A stretch of 64,000 bases of DNA, taken from contig JAHDWN010000008.1 of the NCBI GenBank assembly GCA_023382675.1, forward strand, positions 95,242-159,241, in the 5' to 3' direction. The notes under the pieces are model-generated. The model was not told the DNA's origin, made no database searches, and saw only the letters and a list, made by a program, of their open reading frames with translations. Below are positions 51,411 to 59,601 of this stretch, in pieces. Source of the DNA: Anaerolineae bacterium. Its GTDB lineage: Bacteria > Chloroflexota > Anaerolineae > Aggregatilineales > Phototrophicaceae. The position numbers and the translations under genes are program-made. Each line of letters starts with the position of its first letter. Position 1 is the stretch's first letter.

Positions 51411-52973
51411 ATGAAACGAGCACTGTTGTTTTTTAGCATGGTGATACTGCTGCTGCCGGGAATGCAAATCGGGGCACAGACCACCGATGAGCCAATGAGT
51501 CTGGTTGATGCCATGCCGCGTGACTTCGATGAGGCTATGCTGGCGCACCTGACTGCCTATATTGAAGATGCGGTTGAGCGCTATGGAGTACCCGGTGCGT
51601 CCGTTGCCGTGGTCCAACATGGTAAGGTGATCTACACCAATGGTTTCGGCACGACTGAACTCAATGGTGATAGACCGGTCGATTCACAAACACTGTTCAT
51701 GATCGGGTCAATTACCAAGTCAATGACCTCACTGGTGCTGGCAACAGAGGTCGATGCAGGACGGCTTACCTGGGACACCCCGGTGATGGACGTACTGCCC
51801 ATGTTCGCCCTGTCTGATCCGGCAGTGACCCCACAGATTCGCGTGCGTGACCTGCTAAACATGACCAGCGGCGTCGCCCCCTACGACATGGTGGCGCTGT
51901 TGGACGATTTCACACCCGTAGACATGATGCACTACGTCGCGGGCATTCCGCTGCTGGCGCAGCCGGGAGAGCAGTACTACTACAACAGCTTCATGGTATC
52001 GCTGGGGGGTCTGGCAGCGGCGAAAGCAAGTGGTGAAGCAAATGATGACCTGCTTGAGAACACGTACTTCGACCTCGTTCAGCAGCGCGTCTTCAATCCG
52101 TTGAACATGACCGCATCCACGTTCGACTTCGACTCAGCCCTAGCAGAAGAAAACCATTCTGTGTCTCATTCGATTGACATTTTCACCGGTGAAACGGTGG
52201 CCGTTCCCGTTAACCTGGAACGCTTTGCTGGTTCGGTTAGTCCGGCAGGGGCGGTCTGGTCGAATGCCGAGGACATGGCACGTTACCTGGTCATGCAGCA
52301 AACACGCGGTTTAGCCCCGGACGGCAGCCGCATTGTCTCGGAAGAAAACCTGCTGGCGACACAGAGCGTTGAATATGCCAACCCAGATGGAAGCGGCGCT
52401 TATGGCATGGGCTGGGCGATTGATGATTATCATGGATTGAAGCAGGTAGGGCATGGTGGTGTCACTCTCGGATCGGTTAGCTATCTTGCTTTCCTGCCGG
52501 ATGCCGATCTGGGGGTTGTAGTGCTTACCAATCATTTTCTGGCACTATTGGACTTCAGATATGCCGTGTCGGAGTACGTGTACGAACTCGCTTTTGACCT
52601 TGAACACACTGCCGATGCACGTCACTACGGTGCCTATGAGGAGGCGCTGGGCTTTTTATCACAGGCTGCCGACATGTTTCCGGTACGTCCTGTTACAGCA
52701 GATGAGGCGGCGGACTATGTCGGTACGTATGAACCGGGTTTTGCGGTTACATACGATGATGCCGGAGAACTGCTTTTGCAGACAGCGTTTGACGAACCGA
52801 TTCACTTTCTGGCACTGGATGGTGAGGCGGGCGCGTTTTTCGGTACAGGTGCGATGAGCCTTACCACGCTGCGATTTGAAGTCGATAGTAACGGACAGGT
52901 CACGGCGCTGTTGTCCACACTCATCGATGACATGCAAGGTACGCCACCAGCACGACTGGAGAAAATCAATTAG
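51411..52973 (+). CDS. Secreted serine beta-lactamase-fold hydrolase
   Basis: 520 aa. The signal peptide ends near QIGAQ. The family domain carries SITK (S100, K103), a Y-Y-N triad (Y190 to N192) and HGG in place of KTG (H348). A C-terminal beta domain of about 100 residues (ADEAADYVGTYEP, then LEKIN at the end) resembles the DUF3471-like tails of this family rather than the membrane helices of the paralogue at 44158. It is therefore probably soluble outside the cell. GAAAGGACAAAATC precedes the ATG. Confidence 0.9.
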   Translation: MKRALLFFSMVILLLPGMQIGAQTTDEPMSLVDAMPRDFDEAMLAHLTAYIEDAVERYGVPGASVAVVQHGKVIYTNGFGTTELNGDRPVDSQTLFMIGSITKSMTSLVLATEVDAGRLTWDTPVMDVLPMFALSDPAVTPQIRVRDLLNMTSGVAPYDMVALLDDFTPVDMMHYVAGIPLLAQPGEQYYYNSFMVSLGGLAAAKASGEANDDLLENTYFDLVQQRVFNPLNMTASTFDFDSALAEENHSVSHSIDIFTGETVAVPVNLERFAGSVSPAGAVWSNAEDMARYLVMQQTRGLAPDGSRIVSEENLLATQSVEYANPDGSGAYGMGWAIDDYHGLKQVGHGGVTLGSVSYLAFLPDADLGVVVLTNHFLALLDFRYAVSEYVYELAFDLEHTADARHYGAYEEALGFLSQAADMFPVRPVTADEAADYVGTYEPGFAVTYDDAGELLLQTAFDEPIHFLALDGEAGAFFGTGAMSLTTLRFEVDSNGQVTALLSTLIDDMQGTPPARLEKIN

Positions 52974-52991
52974 GTAAATTCACCAACCGAC

Positions 52992-53015
52992 GGGGCACAT
53001 AGATGCCCCATTTTT
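52992..53015 (+). terminator. Rho-independent terminator
   Basis: GGGGCA/TGCCCC stem, 6-base loop and an ATTTTTG tail, 18 nt after the stop. The clearest intrinsic terminator of the array. Confidence 0.8.
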
Positions 53016-53126
53016 GTTTCTGGATTCCGCCCAAAGAATAGCGATATTTGAGAGGCTTGGCGATGGATGTAGACCGGTGGCCTGCCAACTGCTACCCGAG
53101 GGGCGCTCACTAATTGCCCCGGCCAA

Positions 53127-53200
53127 CAATCAACCCTCAGATACGCCTTTCGGCTACCCGCAATCAACCCCTTTGCCGCCTAACGTAGAGCTATCGAAAC
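53127..53200 (+). promoter_or_regulatory. Conserved upstream module, copy h
   Basis: Two perfect CAATCAACCC half-sites 34 bases apart, then CTTTGCCGCCTA and TATCGA. Nearly identical to copy f over more than 70 bases. The second half-site starts 59 nt before the ATG at 53220. Confidence 0.8.
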
Positions 53201-53219
53201 GTCAGCAAGAAGGGAAAAC

Positions 53220-54272
53220 ATGATGAGTACGATTACGTCGTCTGGTGACGCATCTGTAGAGTTGCACGACCAACAGCACAAGCGCGGCTGCCTGTTCTAC
53301 GTGAAGCGTGGACTCCTGGCAGTAGTCATCCTGTTGGTTGCGCTGCCGGTACTCGGCTTCACCTACCAGGCAATCATGGCCCCCGGCGATGCCGAGCGCT
53401 ACCCGCCCATCGGCCAGATGGTGGACGTTGGCGGGCACCGCCTGCACATTTACTGCGAGGGCGAAGGCAGTCCCACCGTCATACTGGAGGGTGGAGCAGG
53501 CGTGGCAGCACTGTCCTGGTATTTGACCCAACCGCTGATCGCGGAACACACGCGTGTCTGTGCCTATGACCGCGCTGGCCTCGGCTGGAGCGAACTCGGC
53601 ACCCCGCCGTATACCCCCGAAAGTACGGCCCGTGATTTACATACGCTGCTCGGCAACGCGGGCATCGAGCCGCCGTATGTCCTGGTGGGACACTCTGTTG
53701 GCGGTAAGCATATCCGCATGTTTACCGAACTGTATCCCGATGAGGTCGTTGGGCTCGTCTTTGAAGATGCCCGGCACGAGTCGGCTGATCCAGTCAGAAC
53801 GCAGGCGGAGTATGAAGCGGATTCGGCGGCCTATGAATCGGGACTTAATTTCTATCGTGTCCTGCGGGATCTGGGTGTGGTACGACTATTCGCTGTTCCA
53901 TTAAGCCGTTCGATGGCTCCGTCAATGAACTACTTGCCTGATGACGTGGTCTACCGCCTGGCATTGTTCGAGGTCGAAGAGGACACGCTGCAATCCAAGA
54001 TCGATACCCATGACATCTTAAGCAATGACCTGCTCAGCAATGCGCGTCCACTTGGCGATCTGCCCCTCGTCGTCCTGACGTCAACACAGGGGTTGGAAAT
54101 GCAGGAGGGCTGGGACGCGGCGCAGCAGAATCTCGTCGCGCTGTCAACGAACAGTCAGTGGATCGTCGTCGACAGCAGACATGACATTCACATTGACCAG
54201 CCGCAGCAGGTTGCCGATGCTGTAATGAGCGTGATCGCATCTGCCCGCAGCGGCGCGCCGCTGGCGCAGTAA
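53220..54272 (+). CDS. Membrane-anchored alpha/beta hydrolase 7
   Basis: 350 aa. HKRGCLFYVKRG motif and transmembrane helix, then GQMVDVGGHRLHIYCEGEGSP. Nucleophile S159 (GHSVGG), probable His H321 (SRHDIHID). The usual LVDS motif is LVFEDARH here. DLPLVVLTSTQGLEMQEGWD replaces the segment that normally carries the catalytic acid. Tandem ATGs at 53220 and 53223 are both possible starts after AGAAGGGAAAAC. Confidence 0.87.
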   Translation: MMSTITSSGDASVELHDQQHKRGCLFYVKRGLLAVVILLVALPVLGFTYQAIMAPGDAERYPPIGQMVDVGGHRLHIYCEGEGSPTVILEGGAGVAALSWYLTQPLIAEHTRVCAYDRAGLGWSELGTPPYTPESTARDLHTLLGNAGIEPPYVLVGHSVGGKHIRMFTELYPDEVVGLVFEDARHESADPVRTQAEYEADSAAYESGLNFYRVLRDLGVVRLFAVPLSRSMAPSMNYLPDDVVYRLALFEVEEDTLQSKIDTHDILSNDLLSNARPLGDLPLVVLTSTQGLEMQEGWDAAQQNLVALSTNSQWIVVDSRHDIHIDQPQQVADAVMSVIASARSGAPLAQ

Positions 54273-54281
54273 TCAGGTGGT

Positions 54282-54309
54282 GGAGGGGGTGATGCTGATC
54301 GCCCCTCCA
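54282..54309 (+). terminator. Hairpin after hydrolase 7
   Basis: A TGGAGGGG/CCCCTCCA perfect 8-bp stem with a 12-base loop, ending directly before the next module. Confidence 0.5.
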
Positions 54310-54310
54310 G

Positions 54311-54380
54311 CAATCAACCCTGGATACGCCTCTGGAATACCCACAATCAACCTCTTTGCTACCGAAAGTGGCGGTAGCGA
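54311..54380 (+). promoter_or_regulatory. Conserved upstream module, copy i
   Basis: CAATCAACCC, TACGCCTCTGGAATACCCA and CAATCAACCT, then CTTTGCTACCGAAAGTGG. The second half-site starts 61 nt before the ATG at 54405. Confidence 0.65.
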
Positions 54381-54404
54381 ACAGTTTGTACCCAAGAAGG
54401 AGAA

Positions 54405-56399
54405 ATGATGATGAACTGGATGAGATTATCCGGTACAAATGGGGCAGCTCGAAGAACTATCGGTGGAATGCTGATCGTCGGTCTGGTCTTGTTGCTGAAC
54501 ATCACGGCTGTACCTGCGATGGCACAGGATGTTGTTGCACCGGGTCACTTCGAGGAAGCGGAATGCCCCATGATGCTGCCGGGCGATATCAATGTCACCT
54601 GCGGCTATCTGAGCGTGCCAGAAGTGCATGAGAATGGCAACAGCCGGACGATCAGGCTGGCGGTGGCAATCCTCCACAGCCGCAGTGACCATCCGCAGCA
54701 GGACCCGGTGGTGCATCTGCATGGCGGCCCCGGCCAGGGCGATCTGCTGCGCATCTTTGGCTACTTGAACTCCTCGTTTCTGAACGAACGCGACCTGATC
54801 CTGATGGATCAGCGCGGTGTCGGCTTTTCCGAACCGGCGCTGCACTGCTCTGAAGTCGATGAGGCCACGCTGAACAGCCTGATGGCTGGGGCCAGCCGAG
54901 AAGATCTGATCGCTGGCGATGTCGCGGCGGCAGCCGCCTGCCGTGACCGTCTGCAAAACCAAGGCGTCATCCTCGATGCCTACAACACGCTGCAAAGTGC
55001 CGCCGATTTTGAGAGCCTGCGTCTTGCTCTGGGTTATGAGCGGTGGAACTTGTACGGGACTTCGTACGGCACGCTGCTCGCGCAGACCATGATGCGCCTT
55101 TACCCGGACACGATTCGCAGTGTCACGCTGGAAGCGACCATGCCGCTGCAACAAACTGCCGAAGAAACTACCATGTTCGGACGCGCTTTGAATGCAGTGT
55201 TCACCGGCTGTGCGAGCGATGCGGCCTGTAATGCAGCCTACCCTGTACTGGAGGAACAATTCCGCGCAGCGGTGGAACGGCTCAATGTGCAGCCTGTAAC
55301 CCTGAGCGTGCAAATCGTTCAGAATGGTGGATTCATCGAGGTCCCGATGGACGGGCAGTTGTTCGCCAACATTCTGTTCAATCAACTGTACTCACCCGCC
55401 GGCATTGCCTTTGTTCCCTTCATGATCGACCAGGCCGCCAATGGCAACGGACAGGTGATGACCATCCCCGCATCGCAACTATTCCGCTTACTGCGCAGCG
55501 GGATTGACACGGGAGCCAGGCTATCCGTTACCTGCCAGGATATTTTGCCATTCGCTCCTGAGGAGGATGGGGCAACGACCGCTCAGGCGTATCCGTATCT
55601 CGCAGGCGTTCAAATCATCACTTCGTGGTCAATCCATCAAGTCTGTCAAACATGGGGAGTCCCGGCGCAAAACTCCGATTTCGCGCAGCCAGTGAACAGC
55701 ACAATTCCTACCCTGCTCCTACACGGGCAGTACGACCCACGCCTGACAACCGAATACGATGTTCAGGTTGCGCAGACTCTGCCGAATAGCTATGTCTACG
55801 TCGTTCCCGCAGTGAGTCATCAGGCGCTGTTAGCCTCGCCCTGTGCACAAGCTATCGCAACGGCCTTCGTCAGCAACCCCATCCAGGAACCCGGGTCAGA
55901 TTGTCTGACCGCAGTCCCTGCGCCCGCCTGGATTCTGCCAAGCGAAGTTCATGCCACACCAGCGATGGTGAACCTGATACAGGCAACAATGGAGCCTCTG
56001 AACCCGCTGATGCTCATGCTGGTCGTGATCTGTTTGCTGGTCTTCGCCGCGGCACTGATCCGTGCTGTGCGCGTAACAACGCTAGAGCCTGCGATTCGCT
56101 GGCTGTCGGCGCTGGTTGCGCTGTCAGGCATGGTCACACTGCTGGTCTTGATCGCCCTGATCCTCTCGACCCTGGGCAACAGCACACTCATCGGTTTCGG
56201 TATCCCCGGCAGCATGGCCTGGATTCGCTTCCTGCCGCTGGTGGTGGGCGTAGTTGCGGCCGTGTTCGTCGTGCTGGTGGGTCTTCAATGGCTGCGCCGC
56301 ACTTCAGAGTCAACCCGAAGTGTCATTCTCACTTCAGTGGTCGCCATCGCCGGGCTGTACGTAAGTGCCTGGCTGCTGACACTCGGTTTTCTGCCTTAA
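54405..56399 (+). CDS. Exported TAP-like alpha/beta hydrolase (peptidase-like) with C-terminal membrane helices
   Basis: 664 aa. A signal peptide or anchor (about 18-41, ending AMAQ) is followed by a hydrolase domain of the proline iminopeptidase/TAP type: VVHLHGGPGQGD, LILMDQRGVGFSEPAL, then S220 (YGTSYGT), D444 (HGQYDPRLT) and H472 (VSHQALL). The C-terminal TAP-like part has LASPCAQAIA. Three membrane helices follow from about 525 to 655. It probably cleaves N-terminal residues or esters of peptides outside the cell. Several Cys suggest disulfides. It lacks the KRGC motif. Tandem ATGs at the start follow AAGAAGGAGAA. Confidence 0.88.
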   Translation: MMMNWMRLSGTNGAARRTIGGMLIVGLVLLLNITAVPAMAQDVVAPGHFEEAECPMMLPGDINVTCGYLSVPEVHENGNSRTIRLAVAILHSRSDHPQQDPVVHLHGGPGQGDLLRIFGYLNSSFLNERDLILMDQRGVGFSEPALHCSEVDEATLNSLMAGASREDLIAGDVAAAAACRDRLQNQGVILDAYNTLQSAADFESLRLALGYERWNLYGTSYGTLLAQTMMRLYPDTIRSVTLEATMPLQQTAEETTMFGRALNAVFTGCASDAACNAAYPVLEEQFRAAVERLNVQPVTLSVQIVQNGGFIEVPMDGQLFANILFNQLYSPAGIAFVPFMIDQAANGNGQVMTIPASQLFRLLRSGIDTGARLSVTCQDILPFAPEEDGATTAQAYPYLAGVQIITSWSIHQVCQTWGVPAQNSDFAQPVNSTIPTLLLHGQYDPRLTTEYDVQVAQTLPNSYVYVVPAVSHQALLASPCAQAIATAFVSNPIQEPGSDCLTAVPAPAWILPSEVHATPAMVNLIQATMEPLNPLMLMLVVICLLVFAAALIRAVRVTTLEPAIRWLSALVALSGMVTLLVLIALILSTLGNSTLIGFGIPGSMAWIRFLPLVVGVVAAVFVVLVGLQWLRRTSESTRSVILTSVVAIAGLYVSAWLLTLGFLP

Positions 56400-56450
56400 C
56401 CCGGCCCATGCAAAAACAAGGGAGTCTGCGATTGAAGCGGCTCCCCCCAA

Positions 56451-56515
56451 CAATCAACCCCCTGAATACGCCTTTTGGCTACCCGCAATCAACCGCTTTG
56501 CCGCCTAGAGTGATT
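56451..56515 (+). promoter_or_regulatory. Conserved upstream module, copy j
   Basis: CAATCAACCC, TACGCCTTTTGGCTACCCG and CAATCAACCG, then CTTTGCCGCCTAGAGTGA. The second half-site starts 62 nt before the ATG at 56548. A weak GGGAG/CTCCC hairpin (56420-56445) precedes it. Confidence 0.75.
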
Positions 56516-56547
56516 ATGTCCGGTGGTTAGTTCTCAGGAGACAACCC

Positions 56548-57366
56548 ATGTCAACTACATCGCAGCCGCTCTTGATCAAATTCGCGGTCATCGTCGTCAT
56601 CTGGTATCTGGCATTGGCCTACTTGCCACAAATCGCTGGCACCTGTTTCGACGGCGAGTGCGGTTTCAGCACCGGCGAGATCGTCATCTCTTTTGCGATT
56701 CCGCTGGCAGTTATCGTCGCGTCCGTGCTGCTGGAAATGGGTCTGTATAAGAAAAACCTGTCACAGGCACTCAGCGACATCGGTCTGACCCGCTTCAGTT
56801 GGGCAGGCATCCGCAGCGCAGCGATCTACATGCTGCCGCTGCTCGTCTTCTTCCCGCTGTTTGCGCTGCTGACGAATACCCCGCTGGCGACGCAACCCAA
56901 CTGGCAATGGCGCCTCATGAACGTCTTGTTCATCAATGGCATCGCCGAGGAAGTCATGATGCGCGGGTTTGTCTTCCGGCATCTGCGCGAAGGACGCTCC
57001 TTCTGGCGCGCGGCGGCGCTCTCAACAGCCTATTTCGCAGCCTACCATCTGGTGTTGATCTTCACCGCAGGGCCACTGATTGGCATGATCGCCGTCGTGA
57101 TTGCTATCCCTGCCGGCTTTCTTACAGCCTACGTCTATGAGCGAGGCAGCAATACCGTCTGGGGTTCTGCACTGTTCCACATGCTGTACAACGGCCCGGC
57201 GTTTGTCTTCGCCGTTCCGTCCGATGTTCAGCCTGCCGCCAGTTCCCTATATCTCGTTGTGGGCATCCTGATTTCTAGTTTCGTCGTGGTGCGGGCCTAC
57301 CGTGCCGGCTACGAGCGTGGGGAAGTACAAACGATTCGTCAACCTGGTGTTGTCGGCAGCGCATAG
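56548..57366 (+). CDS. CPBP family intramembrane metalloprotease-like protein 3
   Basis: 272 aa with about eight hydrophobic helices. The motif EEVMMRGFVFRHL provides E134, E135 and R139; AAYHLVLIF and ALFHMLYNG hold the later His residues. It is only distantly similar to the CPBP pair at 45868 and 46715, closer to general CPBP proteases. AGGAGACAACCC precedes the ATG. It is the last gene with a module upstream. Confidence 0.9.
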   Translation: MSTTSQPLLIKFAVIVVIWYLALAYLPQIAGTCFDGECGFSTGEIVISFAIPLAVIVASVLLEMGLYKKNLSQALSDIGLTRFSWAGIRSAAIYMLPLLVFFPLFALLTNTPLATQPNWQWRLMNVLFINGIAEEVMMRGFVFRHLREGRSFWRAAALSTAYFAAYHLVLIFTAGPLIGMIAVVIAIPAGFLTAYVYERGSNTVWGSALFHMLYNGPAFVFAVPSDVQPAASSLYLVVGILISSFVVVRAYRAGYERGEVQTIRQPGVVGSA

Positions 57367-57377
57367 ACGAGAAAGCG

Positions 57378-57632
57378 ATGAGAGCAATAGCGATGACACT
57401 CTACTACGAAATCCGCGTCAAAGGGCACCTGGACAAGTCCTGGGCAGATTGGTTCGAAGGGCTGGCGATCAGCCACAAAGACCACGGAGAAACGCTGCTG
57501 TCCGGCCCCTTGACCGACCAGGCAGCACTGCACGGCCTGCTCAACCGCCTGCGCGGCCTCGGCATCGAGCTGATCGCAGTGAACCCGATTGACGATGCAG
57601 ACACGAACTGCGAGGAGGATGCCGATGAATGA
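57378..57632 (+). CDS. Small conserved protein of unknown function
   Basis: 84 aa, or 79 from the second ATG at 57393. YYEIRVKGHLDKSWADWFEG, then GETLLSGPLTDQAALHGLLN and LRGLGIELIAVNP, read as a compact beta-alpha fold of a type I recall as common in Chloroflexota and actinobacteria near ABC transporter genes; function unknown. It lies 11 nt after the CPBP 3 stop and 75 nt before the ABC ATPase gene, probably in one unit. Confidence 0.8.
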   Translation: MRAIAMTLYYEIRVKGHLDKSWADWFEGLAISHKDHGETLLSGPLTDQAALHGLLNRLRGLGIELIAVNPIDDADTNCEEDADE

Positions 57633-57707
57633 ATAAGACTTCAGCACACCTGCAAGAGAAGCTATCACCAGATTGCTCTGAGTTTCGCGAAGGAGGAGGA
57701 ACACATT

Positions 57708-58676
57708 ATGAGCGACACGAATACGCTCGTCATCAATACCCAGGGCCTGACCAAGGCCTACAAAGGGGTCAACGCTCTGCAATCGCTCGACCTGAAAGTG
57801 CCCAAGCATTCGATCTTCGGCTTTTTAGGCCCGAACGGCGCGGGCAAGACGACCGCGATCAAACTGCTATTGGGGCTGGCCCGCCCGACCAGCGGCAGCG
57901 CCTCTGTCTTCGGGCTGGATATCGTCAACGACAGTACGGAGATTCGCAAGCGCGTCGGTTATCTGGCGCAGGACCCGCGCTACTACGAAGGCATGACCGC
58001 CCGCCAGATACTGCGCTTCACCGCTCGCTTCTTCTACAGCGGCCCGACGGCTGTCATCGAAGAACGTATCGACAATACGCTGGACCTGGTAGGGTTGGAA
58101 GATAAAGCCGATCGCCCGATCAAAGGCTTTTCCGGCGGCGAACGCCAGCGGCTCGGCATCGCCCAGGCGCAGATCAACTATCCCGACCTGCTGATCCTGG
58201 ACGAACCGGCGGCGGCGCTCGACCCGATGGGCCGCCACGACGTGCTCGAAGTGATGGAACGGCTGCGCAAGCACACCACTATCTTCTACTCGACGCACAT
58301 CCTGAGTGACGTGCAGCGCGTTAGCGACACGGTCGCCATCCTCAAGAAAGGCCAGTTGATCGCGCAGGCGCCGATTGAGCAACTTCTGGCCGGGAATGAT
58401 GGCGTGGTCTACACCATCGGCATCAAGGGGCGCTTGAATGGCGCACAGGCACGCGTGTCCAGCCAACCCTGGGTCACGGCTGTCAACGCACTGCCAGGCA
58501 GCAATGGACATGCGCAGTGGCAGGTCAGCGTATCAGACGAAGACGCCGCCGAAAGTCAACTCCTGCGGCTGATCCTGGAGGATGGCGAACTGACCGTGAC
58601 CGAGTTCGGACGCAAGAAGCACGACCTGGAAGAGGTTTTCATGAGTATCGTGGGGGAGGAGCAATATGTCCGCTAA
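57708..58676 (+). CDS. ABC transporter ATP-binding protein
   Basis: 322 aa. Walker A GPNGAGKT at 41-48, signature FSGGERQRLG, Walker B LLILDEPAAALDP, and the H-loop in TIFYSTHILSD. The C-terminal extension of about 90 residues matches exporter ATPases that pair with ABC-2 permeases (antibiotic or lipid export). A perfect AAGGAGGAGGAACACATT precedes the ATG. The end overlaps the permease start by 11 nt. Confidence 0.95.
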   Translation: MSDTNTLVINTQGLTKAYKGVNALQSLDLKVPKHSIFGFLGPNGAGKTTAIKLLLGLARPTSGSASVFGLDIVNDSTEIRKRVGYLAQDPRYYEGMTARQILRFTARFFYSGPTAVIEERIDNTLDLVGLEDKADRPIKGFSGGERQRLGIAQAQINYPDLLILDEPAAALDPMGRHDVLEVMERLRKHTTIFYSTHILSDVQRVSDTVAILKKGQLIAQAPIEQLLAGNDGVVYTIGIKGRLNGAQARVSSQPWVTAVNALPGSNGHAQWQVSVSDEDAAESQLLRLILEDGELTVTEFGRKKHDLEEVFMSIVGEEQYVR

Positions 58677-59476
58677 CACAGCATTCCAATCGGTCGATGA
58701 AAAGGGCTGGCGCAGAGGTTTTGCCAACCTGCTGCGGCACGAGAGTGCCACCTGGTGGCGTACCCGTCGCTGGTGGATCAATATCCTGATCTGGCTGGTC
58801 ATCGCGAATGGGACGCTGTTCGCCATGCTCTCGACGTCCGGGCCTGATTCGGGCGTGCCAACGACGCCAGAACAAAGACTGACCGAGGCCACAATGGTCT
58901 TCATGGTCATGGCCGGCATCTTCGGCACCGTCGGCGCGATCATCGCCATGCAGGGCAGTGTCATCGACGAGAAGAAGAGCGGCACAGCAGCCTGGATTAT
59001 GTCTAAACCCGCGTCGCGCCCTGCGTTCGTGTTGGCAAAGCTGGTCGCGAACACGCTCGCGCTGCTGATTATCGTCCTGGTCGTGCAGTGCGATCATGTA
59101 CGTTCAGATCGCGACAGCCACGGGCATGGCGCTGCCGCTCGGCCCGTTTATAGCGGGGATAGCGGTGCTCGCGCTGCACATGCTCTTCTACATCACGCTG
59201 ACGGTCATGCTGGGTACTATCTTCAACGATCGCGGTCCGGTCGTCGGCATCCCAATCGGCTTCTTATTCGCCTCGATGTTTCTGTTGGGGGTCGTTGGGG
59301 ATCTGGCCTACGTCATGCCCTGGCTGCTCGTCCCAACCGGGAACAGTCAGGGACTCGCCGTCCTGGTGGTGCTGGGCCAACCGCTGCCGTCGATTGTGCC
59401 CATCGTGGCGACGGCCATCTGGAGTGCCATCTTTGTCGGTGTGGCGCTGTGGCGCTTTCAACGCGATGAGTTCTAA
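58666..59476 (+). pseudogene. ABC-2 type permease, frameshifted
   Basis: The first frame encodes about 141 residues with an N-terminal cytosolic part and two membrane helices (WINILIWLVIANGTLFAM and VFMVMAGIFGTVGAIIAMQG), plus KPASRPAFVLAKLVANTLALL. After VVQ, near 59089, it loses homology-like character. The correct continuation, AIMYVQIATATGMALP through four more helices to the stop at 59476, lies one base over. Removing one base near 59089 restores a 270-residue permease of normal size. It could be a real inactivation, a sequencing error or programmed frameshifting; the ATPase gene is intact. Confidence 0.85.
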
Positions 59477-59601
59477 TGCGCGCGCGTGATTGACCCCGTC
59501 GGCCCCGTGAGTACAAAAAGTGTCAATATGACAAGTCCGCTGCATTCCAGCGGGCTTTTTGATTCTTGCACATTCGAGAGAATCTGATCGCGGGTTCAAC
59601 C
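59477..59601 (+). repeat. Dispersed repeat, copy 4 (core form)
   Basis: Begins directly after the TAA of the permease gene with GCGCGCGTGATTGACC, then GTCGGCCCCG, the hairpin at 59533-59560 and TTCGAGAGAATCTGATCGCG, ending CGGGTTCAACC. Here the hairpin is correctly placed to terminate the ABC transporter unit. Confidence 0.78.
59533..59560 (+). terminator. Terminator-like hairpin inside repeat copy 4
   Basis: A ten-pair stem AAGTCCGCTG/CAGCGGGCTT (one G-T pair) with a CATTC loop and a T5 tail, 56 nt after the permease stop. Confidence 0.7.

Noticed and set aside
38874-56515. Reading the repeated upstream modules as a CRISPR-like array or attachment sites
   Set aside because: They are spaced by whole genes, lie only before starts, and show no spacers or duplicated insertion ends.
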